Shown: positions 50,420 to 61,900 of the stretch, piece by piece
Position numbering within the stretch: position 1 is the first letter of the stretch
How the letters are laid out: the number at the start of each line of letters is the position of its first letter
Assembly (NCBI GenBank): GCA_014871385.1
Contig: CM026426.1
Coordinates: 73,894,303-73,958,302, forward strand
DNA: 64,000 nt
Direction: 5' to 3'
Source: Ceratodon purpureus
Lineage: Eukaryota > Streptophyta > Bryopsida > Pseudoditrichales > Ditrichaceae
Program-made: the position numbers and the translations under genes
The notes under the pieces: generated by a model
The model's database searches: none
Seen by the model: only the letters and a program-made list of their open reading frames with translations
Told to the model about the DNA's origin: nothing

Positions 50420-50822
50420 CTGTGCAAAATTATCAGAACAGAGATCCAAAATTAGATGTGTAACAAGCTAGTACATGAAATTAAAAAGGAATCAACTCTG
50501 ACCTAATTGAACATCGAACATGCAGGACTTTCTTTGACAGGTTCGGAGTGTTCGGAGGTAGATCTATCCCGTCCACACAACCACCCCTGTTCTCGATAAA
50601 CTCAGGCTCTTCTAATAACCAGAAAATCACTTCAAAACGCACAAAGCATCAGTGGAATGTAGCCACTATTGGTTTTTTAGGGTTTAGGTCAACCACTCCA
50701 GGCATGCCAGAAATTGAAACCAGGTGCACCGCTCTAGTGGTACAAACACTAGGCCTAAACCCTCAATTGACCAGTATTCTTCAAAGTGAAACTAGTTCAA
50801 CAATGCGAAATCCGGAAAGCAT

Positions 50823-51161
50823 CTAGAAAAAGAAATTATTAGCAGAAGAGACCGACAAAATATGAAGGAGCAAGACCTCCTCCCAAGTAGATTTCAACTT
50901 GATCGTCGTCTCTGCATCCGCAAGTGCTTTCGTCAACTTCACCAAGTTCAGAAAGCCGCAGATCGGTTGCTGCACACCGACGATGGAAAAATCACTCAGC
51001 CGACCACCGAGCCCATCCACTAAAGGAATTAAAAGAAAAGATGGACTACTGCCTCCTAATGAATGTGAGACGCGAGGGGAAGATGATGACGATACACTGA
51101 CCCTCGTTACTTGGATCACCACGGCCTCATCCGAAGTCTTTGATACGGCAAAACTCACCAT
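50823..51161 (-). CDS. Possible 5' exon of the captured chimera
   Basis: An open frame starting with MVSFAVSKTSDEAVVIQVTR and ending at a donor-like GAG|GTCTTG near 50,880. It is Ser-rich with no recognised domain. It may be the original or acquired first exon of the kinase-PDI chimera, as it lies upstream on the same strand inside the element. Weak. Confidence 0.3.
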   Translation of the reverse strand: MVSFAVSKTSDEAVVIQVTRVSVSSSSSPRVSHSLGGSSPSFLLIPLVDGLGGRLSDFSIVGVQQPICGFLNLVKLTKALADAETTIKLKSTWEEVLLLHILSVSSANNFFF

Positions 51162-51239
51162 CTTACCAGCTTACCAGCGTAATCAGAAAAATCAAAGCTT
51201 ACCAGTTGCGATGCTCCTGAGAGATTAGCTTTGATTGAA

Positions 51240-51650
51240 CCACCTCAAGACGCTGAAACTTTCAGCTGCACTCCGATGAAGTACTGCAACTCCGATCCAG
51301 CTGCACTCCACTGAAGTACTGCAACTCCCCCTGAACTCACAATCACAAATCACCCAAGCCCAGCAGCATGAGTATCCATCTTCACAACATCGGTTGCGCT
51401 ATTCTTCAGCAATAAGGTATCCAACCTCCCTCCAGTAGTAAGTAAGAGGCCGTCATTGGGGACAAACTTGGAACTAGTTCACCGCAACGACCAAGGATTT
51501 CATGATGAAAGAGATTCAGACGTGCTTGAGACTTGCCGTAGACGTGCTTGAGACATGCAGTTTCACTTGAGACGTGCTTCACAGCTTGCCGGAGACGTGC
51601 TTGGGAACTCACTCATCCACTCCCCACTCCCCACTCCCCACTCCCACTTT
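51240..51650. repeat. Short tandem repeats inside the Plavaka-like element
   Basis: CTGCACTCC..TGAAGTACTGCAACTCC is repeated at 51,268 and 51,302. AGACGTGCTTGAGAC-like units recur four times at 51,517-51,600, and CCCCACT repeats at 51,620-51,645. Short units of this kind are common in transposon interiors after repeated repair. Confidence 0.7.
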
Positions 51651-51739
51651 TCATCAACCCAAACGAAAAGTAATTGAAAAGGATGAAATCAATGACCAGA
51701 TGATTTATTTTCGCATCCCGCCATGGCGGCCTTTATTCT

Positions 51740-52460
51740 CTTGCCCCGCCATGGCGCCCTCCTTCAGGTTTTTGTTTTTGTGATCGCTGGTAACGGGAAG
51801 GCTGGATGGAATTGGTTTTTAGTTTCTGAGTTTTTTGAAGGAGCGCTTGATGGAGGTTTGAGGTTTGGTGTTATGGTGAAGGTTCGGCTATTGTGAATGG
51901 TGTGTTGAGGTTTTTTGAGGTTTTTGTTTCCTTTTTGTGATCACCGGGAGGGGAATCTCGTGTGGAATTTCTTTTAGTTTTCTAGCTTTCTGAAGACTTG
52001 AGTGAGATGAAGGCTTGATGATGGCTCAAGATTGAGTTCATGGCAGTAAGATTGGAACCATACGACCGAATTCTCGTCCATTGCGCTGGTGCGTCATTTT
52101 TCAGGTTTTCGTCCCTGTTTTTCTTATTACTGGCGTTACGGAATAGCGGTATGTTGTTCATGAGGTTTTTGTTGATTTTTATGATCGCCGGCAACGCAAA
52201 GCTCGTGTGGAATTGATTCTAATTTTTTAAGCTTTAGTTTATTGTTCTCGAAGCATCACCTAATGAAGGCATGAGATTCGTTCCCCGCTCTCACGCGATG
52301 ATATTCTCTTACGTTCCGTGCTGTGATCACTCGCGATGGACAGCGGAGCAGCCGTCCGTGTAGAATAGATTTTGATTTGTTTTTAGTTTTGGTTTATTAT
52401 TCTTTCCATTCATTTTTGTCGAAGGTTTAGGAATACGGGTTGGAAAAAGTCACGTGATGC
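51740..52460. repeat. Degenerate 150-240-bp repeats, no gene
   Basis: Four diverged blocks, each with GTTTTTG..TTTTGTGATCGCCGG then GTGTGGAATTGATTTT then TTTTAG, near 51,770, 51,925, 52,165 and 52,325. They may be decayed duplications of one captured 5' region. No open frame is convincing. Confidence 0.5.
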
Positions 52461-52828
52461 AAGCTGCATTTATGGTGAGGTTTTTGTGGTTTGTGGTGCA
52501 ATCGCGCTACGTTCTTGTCTTCATTTGTCAGATCTGTCGGCTAGATTGGCGGGTTTGTCTTCTCTCTCTCCTTCGTTTGCTAGAGAGCATCGTGACTTGG
52601 CTCTAATATTTTCAGGTTTTCGTTTTAATGAGTGGTCAGGTAAACTATTCAATTTTACTATGCCCTTGTGAGGTGAGCTGTCGTTGAGTTTGTGGACATC
52701 TCTCATCAATCTCTTGTATCGTTGAAGTCAATTATCGTGGCAACTGCTGATGTAGACTCTGCTTCAGAGAATTATGCTGTAGACAATAAGCAGTTAACAA
52801 TATTCTTCGGCAGGGATAATGTGAAGCG

Positions 52829-53212
52829 ATCCAAATTGCTCGGCAAATGGAAAAGTCGTGGTGGAGTAATGATGTGCGAGAAAGCTGTGCGAGAAAGTTT
52901 TTGTGCCACTCTTCAGGTAATTTTCTTGCTAGCCCTTGTGCAAGGTGACTTAGCAACCTCTTAGTATGTTCTGTAGTAAAGAAAAGAAAGTAATCATAAT
53001 ACGGAGACGGTCTTTGTAATGGACAAGTTTAGAATAAAGCTACTTTTAAATGAATTCATCAGAGTGAAACTGCTAGTTGTACTGTACAGTCAATATTTTG
53101 TGTTCCGTTTTGCCAGGATCCAGGCCAAGACATCCTTGTGTGTGACGAGGCTCACACATCGTTGCATTGCTCTAACCGGGTCTCCTCTACAGAACAACTT
53201 ACAGGAATACTA
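52829..53212 (+). pseudogene. Captured ATRX-like SNF2 helicase fragment
   Basis: 52,829-52,915 reads KRSKLLGKWKSRGGVMMC, matching the region before the Walker B motif in plant ATRX (CHR20-type) helicases, and ends at a donor (CAG|GTAATT). After an acceptor at 53,117 comes DPGQDILVCDEAH, the Walker B/DEAH box, then after a deletion and frame change CIALTGSPLQNNLQEYYC, motif III. The intervening 25 or so residues expected in the family are missing, and all other helicase motifs are absent. It is a non-functional gene piece carried by the Plavaka-like element. Confidence 0.78.
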
Positions 53213-53437
53213 CTGTGTGAGTGTTGCAATTCTATCTCTGCATTCCTTGTTCGTTTGGTACAACTTGGAGTTGTTCACATTCTACATGTATACTATATGA
53301 AATTTTTTGTGAATGTGTTTGATGATAAATGGTACGTTTGGATATTATACCTGATTAGGGACAGCTGGATCCTGTGGATTCTCTGCAAGTTTATTTCAAT
53401 GCCATCACAATGAACAGTTCAAATTATTTGTAGCAGA

Positions 53438-54902
53438 ATGGGTTCAAATAGTTGCAGAGGGATGCCTTCTTCACGAACTCGTCTTCTTACGGTGATTGCT
53501 GTCTACGGAGAAATCAGAATGTCATCTCCAATGTCGGCTTATGCAACAGCTTTCTTGAAGCCATCCAGTCGGAAGAGAGGCCGATCAGGGCCTTCTCCTT
53601 CTCGAGCAGCACCGTTCAATGAAGCATTCGGTGGTTCAAGTCCGTCCCCTGTTCAGTTACCGCAAAGGCGTATGCAAGCTAATGTCCCTGCCAATGTGCA
53701 GCAGCCTCTTAACAACGTGCAGCAGCCTCTTAACAACGTGCAACAACCTCTTAACAATGCAGATGTTCCTACCAATACTGAAGATGCCCTTGCAAATACA
53801 GATGCAGGTATAAGGATAAAAAATGACTACCTAGTCAAATTCACTGCCAAGCAAAAAGAACAAATTACTGTTCTCACAAAAATGGTGCAGAAGTACCAGG
53901 AAGAACAAGAACAACCTAAGTGCTGCCAGATTCCGTATGTGAAGGTGAGATGAATGTGTCAACTTGCTTCACTTAATAAGTACATGTCAAGTTTTGAATG
54001 ACATTAAATCCTTTTTCTGAATGTAGTGTCCTGTATGTGATACAAATTTTACTTTCAATTGTATAGAACTTATTAATAATCCCCTATGTGTGTTATGACA
54101 GAAAATGATGACAGATGTCTCATGCAAACTACTAACAGGCCAATATAGTTTCTCAAGCATGTATCCTGAAGAGGATACTGTCATTGAGTGCCTACTAGCT
54201 TCCTTTCAAGTACCACTTGATGATACAACTACAAGGTCAGCATTCATGAAGGAGTGGACAATCTACAGGAAAGGAGAAAAAGGTTTAAAAGGGGTGGTCA
54301 GTGACAACATAACTTTGCGAAGAGGTAACATGACTCGAGATTTGAGGAATCACTTCTTTTCTCTATTAGGTCTTCCCAAACCCCCGCCACAAAGCGGCGA
54401 AGAGGCAACAGAAGAGTGGAAAAGAAGGGTGCAAGAGTTCAAGTTAGACGATAAGTGGCGTGTTTCAATCGACACAGACACAGGTGTTATTGATCCCTAT
54501 GGATCCATTGCAGTGCATGGGGCAATTTCTTACGTCATGTTAGGGAGATGCTACCCGTGTGCTGTACCAATCTATGTTACTCTGGAGCAAGCAGGGTTTT
54601 TCTTTCACGTGGTAAGTTTTCCATAATAATTTAGTAGGTTTTTTCAATTAAAGAGATTGTTTAGTTAGTATCACATGATTGCTTAACCCTAACACATTGC
54701 AAAATACATTTTCTCTTTGCAGATGGAGCTTGCACTTAATTTCAAGACTCTTTCTGAGGGACGATTGTCATCACAAATTCGGCTGATGAAGATGAAAGAG
54801 GATGACATCAAACAGAGCATGCATCTAATGAAGAGGGTGATAATTGTGGATAAGGGAGATGTTGAAATTGATGATGAAATCATTCCAGAGACTTTGCCTT
54901 AG
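53438..54902 (+). CDS. Three-exon gene of unknown function within the Plavaka-like element
   Basis: Exons 53,438-53,945, about 54,102-54,611 and 54,721-54,902, with GT-AG borders, form one reading frame. Exon 1 holds three near-perfect NVQQPLNN repeats and a coiled coil (KQKEQITVLTKMVQKYQEEQ). Exon 2 has a compact globular region (EDTVIECLLASFQVPLDDTT, VSIDTDTGVIDPYGSIAVHG). Exon 3 is helical and acidic. I recognise no family. CACTA-type elements often have a second gene that aids binding to subterminal repeats, which is a plausible role, but it could equally be another captured host gene. Confidence 0.5.
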
Positions 54903-56554
54903 AGATGATGAAATTTCTGCAACAATTTCTGCAACAATTTTGTAGTGGTGAGTTCTCTCTGGCAACATCTTCCCTCGTTCTCGATGTGTTTGATACTTTG
55001 ACGAGGAAGTGCATCACAGCATGAGCCTGTTTTGCTGCTCCCTGGTTAATTTGTGCAGTTGGAATCTTAAATCTGCTTAAAATCGTTGTAGGTATTGCGT
55101 CTGGAAATTTCTTTGTCTAGCACCACGCAGCAGAACAGTCTCAGCGTAGTTTTAGATGCCCGCAAGATGTTGCACGCATGGCATAGCCGCGGAGAGATTA
55201 GGTGGACTGTTAAAAGTGATAAAGTTCTACTGCAGGAATAGATTGAATTGTCGGTAACTTTGGTATGCTGTGATATAAGTGTGAGGTGTTCATCAGGTGG
55301 GTTTTAAATGCAATGCAACTAAAGAATCTGATGGCGTATTATTAGAGTTGACCCGTGAATCTTCATGGTACTGTAGTAAACGAGTTGGTGGTTACACGAT
55401 TGACCTCAATGAAGTGGTTGGCTTGTGTCTGAGATTGTCCGTGTTGTCTCTACGCCTTCCGTGGCAAATAGAGGAGGTGAAGGGCTGTATCTGTTATCTG
55501 AGCTGATTATACTCAACTTAAACTTTAGCCAGGGTCTTTGCCAATTGCCCGACTTGCGATGGAATGAGAATTGGAGGGGTAGATGAGTTTTTGTATGGTT
55601 GTGGGAGGTGTTTGGGTTTGTGGAGGCTTGGACTACTCTGAATGGGATGGTGTTTGTGGAGTGTTTGACGCTGTGGCGTGGAATTGCAGATTAGTGTGTA
55701 TCCAGTGACAGAGGAGAAGGTGAAGAACCCTAACAGCAGGAAGGTTAGGCGGCGAGAGTTTTTCAGGGAGCGTCGTGAGCATCGTAGGGCTTATCAGGAA
55801 GGCACCGAGGTGTTTGATCCCAGCTTGGCCATGGCTTCAGCTGAGAGTGCTGAGGGGTCTGATGAGAAAGCTTTGTGCTAGTGATGCATTCGTTTGAAGG
55901 TTTGCTAGTCCGTTTTGCACTCTTTTGTTCCGGTATCGGAGTTAGGTCAGAGTGTGGAAATGGTTCTTGTTAGATTGGGGTCATTCTAGGAGTTTCGCAT
56001 GATATAGGAAGTGGGAGATTGGTTACTAGCACAATGGATGCAATGCTGTGTCACATTCTTTTGTATACTAGGTTTTTAATGACAACCTGCACAAAAATGT
56101 TTTCGATTTTCCTACATTTGCAAAAATAGGGGTCGTGCTGGGATGAAGTGATTAATGTCTAGTTTTTCCTCAACGGATTTGCGTAACTATTGTCACCGTC
56201 GTCTGTTTGTGATAGTATTTGTTTATGGTAGCAGCATGAACCACTGCTTAATTTCAAGTTCTTCGTATATGATGAGGAAGCGAATCTACACTGCGGTGCA
56301 TATCAGAAGTTTTATATTGATCTCTATGGTCTCGCACTGCCAGTAACGTCTGTTGATTAATGAGTACAATCATGTACTGGTTAGTTTTTAACGTAATGGA
56401 TTCAAATATATGTGTGCACTGAGCCTCCACTGGGCGGCGGGGTCTCTGTGTATAGCACAAGTAACATGAATGATTCTCTCTGTTGATAAGTGTACAATAT
56501 ATTTGAATGCTTGAAGTCCTATCTAATGGTGCCGGGCAAGCTCAGTGGCAGCCA
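54903..56554. other. Right interior of the Plavaka-like element, no clear gene
   Basis: About 1.65 kb with only short frames. A stretch at 55,678-55,881 (basic, RKVRRREFFRERREHRRAYQ) may be a further captured exon, but I cannot identify it. Confidence 0.4.
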
Positions 56555-56860
56555 GTTCTTCTAATTTTACAATATAACATTGTTCCAATTCAACAACAAT
56601 TAGTCATTGTGCTACTATTTTTTCAATATGACATTGTTTTAATTCAACAACAATTATTCATTGTGCCACTATTTTTACAGTACATATTAGTTTCAATTCA
56701 ACAGCAATGAGCTATAGTTTTTCAATTGATACAATAAGCAATTGTCTTAGCATTGTTCCTCATTGTCTCAATAATCCTTGTTTCAATAAGGTATTGAAAC
56801 AACATTGCATGGCACTAGGTATTGTTTTTATATTGCTTCAAGGCTATTTCAATGGCATTT
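56555..56860. repeat. Right subterminal repeat field of the Plavaka-like element
   Basis: The same words as the left field (ACAATATAACATTGTTCCAA, TTTCAATTCAACAGCAATGA, AGGTATTGAAACAACATTGC). Their presence at both ends is the main support for the element borders. Confidence 0.85.
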
Positions 56861-56873
56861 TAAGTTTGAGATG

Positions 56874-58937
56874 ATAATAAATATTTATTTTTTTGAATAA
56901 TGTTTTCTGTTCTTCCAATTAGATTATTATAACAAAACATACGATTTCTATATATGTTTTAGAAATTTTTAATATCCTTACAATTATATAGTTTGATTTC
57001 TTTATAAGATTATATGTTTTTTAATTATTCTGTTGATAAGTTTAGATATATATATCATGAGTGCATTTTTATGGCCTCTATATTGACTTATTTACATAAT
57101 TATTGGAAAATAATATCAAGACATACGTAGATATTGAATAAGCTATATGTTCTGGTTAATTAGTCCATACAATCACTATGTTTTAGATATATACTAAGGA
57201 TTTGTTCACAATTAATTATGGATATCAATTTTAAGTTAATATTACGACAAATCATGCAATAATTGTAATAATTATATTTGTATTAAGATAATAAATTTAT
57301 TTGTATATACATATGTTTTGTTTGGCGTATGAACGTGGATGTATGTTTATCCCCTAACTATCCTTAAAACCCGAAATGGGTTTCAATGGTTCATCTAGGA
57401 GAGAAATTCAGCCAACTTTGACCATTACGATCTCACAAATGCAAAAGGATTAACGGTTTAAATTTGGTACGTAAGTAGAATTAAGGGGTTCACTTTCAGA
57501 TCCTACGGTTGGATTTTCTAAAGAATGCTTAGATTGAGTTTTTTTGGGCCTGAAGTAGAAGAAGGTCAAATCTTGTAAATTAGGCACTTTTGCATCAAGG
57601 AAATTTAGGGGTTATATAATAATTTAAGTTACCCCTCTAATATTATATGAAACATACTTTATACCATTTACTAACTTTAATCTAGTGAATACTGAAATGG
57701 AAAATACTGTAAATTTAAATTTCAAAAATAACCAGTTTTCCTTATCCTCGACAAATATTTGTGTGAAAACATTATAGTGAAAAAATCTTCTCATCAAAAA
57801 ACCTTTAGGTGAAGGGCATCAATTAAGGACCCTAGTAGCTGTTCGGCACGAACGCGTCGTTTCATGCATAATTGATACTGTGCTCCCAAGTAGAATCACA
57901 CTAATTCGTTTTGTAATCAAATTGGTGCGTAACTAGGCGTTCTGTACAGAACGCGGGAGTGGGTGAAAGCATGCTAGGGTGGATCAAAAAGTACGTTACG
58001 CCCTGTATTTGCTGTAAATTTCCATGTTTAAGGACCTTTTTTGGGGTGTATACACCCCAAAGTAGCAATTTTTTTTTTTTATAATATAGAAGGAGTGTTT
58101 AGGTGTGCAATTCTCTTTGACAAAATTTGTATAGGCATTTGCAACATACTATAAATTCCCTTTAAACTTTTTTATAGGAGTACGTTGCTGCCAGGAAAAA
58201 ATGCACAAAGTACTCAATTTTGCCAAATACTAAGTTGCGAAGTACTAGGAAGATTTCGCGTGCTCATAGAGCACCTTCTAGTGTTTAATATGTTGTATCA
58301 TTACTTTCCAAAAACTCATTCCTTCTTTGCATTTTTATCAGTCAAAGTGCCAAAATTTTGACATGGTATAATTTGATCAAAAATTGGATTTTTTTTGTTT
58401 TTTTTTTTATTCCTACTGAGGAACGTTGTCTCTTAATGAGCCAGGGTCTGAACGGATGGTTTTTGGCGCCCAAGCATGCCAGCAGGAAGTGCGGGAAAAT
58501 CAACAGTTCGTACTCTTGAGTACTCAAGATACTCTGTATCATCTTTTTTTAGGACCAGTCGTGGTAGGCCGTTCCGCTAAAAGGGGCTTTATTCGCTGTT
58601 TGATGGAAGAATGACGACGTTCATCTTCGTCTTACTGGCTCCAGCAGATTTCCTTCCAAGTTCACATAGGATCCGATGGATCATTTCTCTTGGCGTGCGG
58701 AGTACGGGCTGTGGAGGTGCGGCTGTGGCAATGTCTGTGGAATTCCCGCCGTTGGTTCTTGGTGTTGTTTTCGTGGTTTCATTAGGGTACTGTTTAGCAG
58801 GGTGTTGTTCTCTTGAGTGGAGGAATTTTTGCAAATTGGGTTCTAGGATTTCGCCTAGGGTTTGTGGTCTTCGCTGGGAACGTTTGCTCTTCCTCACGCT
58901 GGTCTTAGGGTTTAGACAGATTCATCTGCAATTTGCT
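56874..58937. other. Intergenic: AT-rich, two GTAC palindromes, one 20-bp palindrome
   Basis: AT-rich up to about 58.3 kb. GTTCGGCACGAAC near 57,841 and CGTTCTGTACAGAACG near 57,940 belong to the locus-B palindrome family. A perfect 20-bp palindrome (TTGGGGTGTATACACCCCAA) lies at 58,041-58,060. From 58.4 kb the composition changes towards that of the following gene; 58,611-58,937 is probably its 5' UTR, although an in-frame upstream ATG exists at 58,611. Confidence 0.6.
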
Positions 58938-61900
58938 ATGGGGAATGAAGCTAATCGGCAGCGGACTCGGCTTGGCATCATCCGACCTGGGCCACGAGGA
59001 CGAGCTGCCGCTGCAGCTGCAGCTGAAGTAAAACGTGCATATCTGGCAGAACAATCCCGACTGAGGATGCAGAAATATCGTGAGAGGGTAGGAACACGAG
59101 ATCGCAATATTGAGATACTGCGGCACTCCGGGGAAGGTTCGGTGGAGTCGAGTGGCATGGGTGAGCGCCAGAGTACTTCGAAGTCAGCGAAATTGGCGAT
59201 GTGCATCATGGCTGAGCTCCAAGACTGCCCAACAGCGACTTGCAAAAGCACTGTGCTTGAGAAGCTTCTGAATCACAATGGGATTTGGCCGATGCTCCCT
59301 GAGTACTACCCACGGTCGTCTGAGGCGAAGACAATCCACTCTTTTCTTCAGAGTTATCGCCAAGAGTTGCAGGCGGTAAAAGGCGCACATTCAAAGACAT
59401 TCCTTGCTCGGAAAGGTGTTCTTCTGGATGCCGCTGTTAGTGATGTGTCGTCATCGATGCGGGGGCTCTCCAGGGTCTTACACGTTTGTAGTTACTAACC
59501 CACTCTAGAAGAATCGGAATCGTGTTTGATCCTCTGGCAAAAGTGACGTCTATTTGGTGTGCGAAAGATCAGACATGATAGTGTCCAAGGTTTAGTCTTT
59601 TTTTTTAAATGACGGTTACCGTATTGGTTTCACTGTTGAACTGTAGAGATCGTAGGAATTCACTGCTCCTTCAAGTATCCTAGGTTTAGGAGTTCATAGT
59701 GCTATGGTGGTATACGGATTTCAGAATTGCCATAGATCTGATATTAAGGACGTTGGAGTGACTTTGGTGATGCATTTGTGGTGACTTCCAGTAGATGTGG
59801 AGTTTGATCTCCCTGATGTGTTGTTAACCCTCACTTTGGTCTGCAGGTACATCCCCGGAACATTGCGAATGCTTTAGACAGGAGAATAGCGTGCATAGAT
59901 GTTAACGAGCAGTACAAACTTTTGGAGCGGGCCAAGCGGGCTGGCTTGTCAGATTATGTGAAGGAGGCTGTGCGAGTGTTTTGGCATGGGAGGACCCGCG
60001 TTTCACCCAACAAGAAGGACGTAACTAGACAACGCATACAGAGGAATGAGTATGTAATACATGCTACACATTACCTCACGGACGCCCAGGTATAATTAAA
60101 TGCTATAATCTTAGTTGAAATTAATGTCGTAATAGGAGTTCAGATTCTCATTACATTGCTCAAATGCTTACATTTCTGGTCTGTACTACCACACCTACTC
60201 GGAGTCATCCCTTAGAATGTGAAGATCACTTACTGCGCATTTTTTTTTAAGAGTTGTTACTCTAACTACTCCCACGTTTAGGTCTGTAGTCTTGCAGTAG
60301 TCATGATGTCTCCTACGTTGGTATTAGTACAAGTAGAAGTAAGTAGTTCATTGGGATGGTAATCCTGGTACATATTCAATGGTGGAGACAGGCTCTTTGT
60401 AGATATTTGGTTCGCTCAAAGTATAGCTTATAGTACCCTGGATACCCACGACTACTTCTTAGAGTATTCAACGGAGTTACACTGTAGTACCATGATTTAA
60501 AAGAGTACTCAATAGAGTACTCTGACTGTCTTGTACGATACTCATGCCAACGTCAGTAGTATTTGAGTTATTACTCTGAGTATTGTCACGTTATAAGTAC
60601 AAGGGTGTTAGTACTAGGAGTACTCTTATATGTAGCCTAGGTACGTGACACCGGAACTGTATACTCAAAGTATTATGTTTGTTACCATTTCCGAAACAGG
60701 GTTTTGGTGGTGAGGCTATACGTGGCTAATTAGTGCATTCTCTTGCAGGCCCAACTGTTTCTAAATTTTAAGGAAGCGCATCCCGAATGTCGCATTAAGC
60801 AGCGAGCTTTTGAGTATCTAAAACCCTGGTATGTGAAAACTTTGAAAGATCAAAATTCTTGCTGCTGTGTCTATCATGTAGAAATTGATCTTTTAAGAGA
60901 AGCTATAAACACTATCCGAGATTCCTCGAAGGTTAATCACTGTCACATAGGTTGTTCGTGTGGGTGTGAGATCTGCGGTACTGATGCAAGTGGTTGTTCT
61001 GCTATCTCTAAGACATTTGAACGGATCTCCACATTATGGCAAGCATGTGTGTGTCCCAAAGGGGAACTTGAAAAATGGCATAAGCTGTCTTGCTTAATGG
61101 GCGACTGTGCATCTTGTGGTGTTGAGAGGCTCAAATTCTGTCCTCAAGAGTGCTCCCTTGCTACTGATTTGTTGGTCAAGTGGAGATGTTTTGAGATGAA
61201 AGTTATAGGGATACATGAAGAAATAGGTCAACAAAAGAAACGTATCCAGGAGGTGTTCAAAGAAACGGCACCCGGTGAGTTTGTATCGTACTTGAAGAAA
61301 AAGGTACAGCAGTTTGTCACTCACAATTTCGTTGCCAATTGGCAAGATGCAGAGTGCCGTAAGATGATGGAGAACGTGCCACATGGTGTTTTAATTTCAC
61401 ATATTGATTTCGCGGAAAATTATACTTTTGCAATTCAGAACGAGGTACAAAGTATGCATTGGTTTAGTAGTTCCATAACTATACTTGTGCACATTACTCT
61501 GTACAAGCCACCCCTGACAGAAGAAGGTGAGGATTTAGGCTTAATCAAGCATACTCATTACTATATTAGTGATGATAAAAAACATGATAGTCTGTTTGTG
61601 CAACATTGTATGCTTTTGCATTGGAAGTGGGTGGTAGATGCAGGTTTGAAGCCTACAGATCACTGGGTGTATAGCGACGGATGTGCCGGACAATTTAAGG
61701 GAGCTCGAGCCATGTATTTTGTGGCTCGATACCCTGGCCTTACAGGATGCACGATGAGATGGAGTTTTTTCGGTTCAGGCCACGGGAAAGGTACTGCGGT
61801 CTCACTTAGCCATTCATGCGTACACCTTCTCTGTTCTTAATATTGTACGTACTTTGGAGTACACGTGTGGTTCCAATTCGAGTACCCGTGTGGTACCCAT

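Larger units (their letters stand above)
44624..56873. mobile_element. Plavaka-like (CACTA-related) DNA transposon, about 12.25 kb, apparently complete
   Basis: The ends carry a short terminal inverted repeat: CATCTCAAA at 44,624-44,632 and TTTGAGATG at 56,865-56,873, extended imperfectly inward. A dinucleotide AT borders both ends and could be the target duplication. Inside each end lies about 300 bp filled with CATTGTTTCAAT-like words. The element encodes a nine-exon transposase (minus), a kinase-PDI chimera (minus), an ATRX-like fragment (plus) and a three-exon gene of unknown function (plus). Capture of host-gene pieces is known for CACTA, MULE and Helitron elements. Plavaka elements are best known from fungi, so a copy in a plant-lineage genome is notable. 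Confidence 0.75.

Noticed and set aside
58611-58937. Start of the DDE-like gene at ATG 58,611
   Set aside because: The extension is hydrophobic and lacks the family's basic character; ATG 58,938 gives a typical basic N-terminus.
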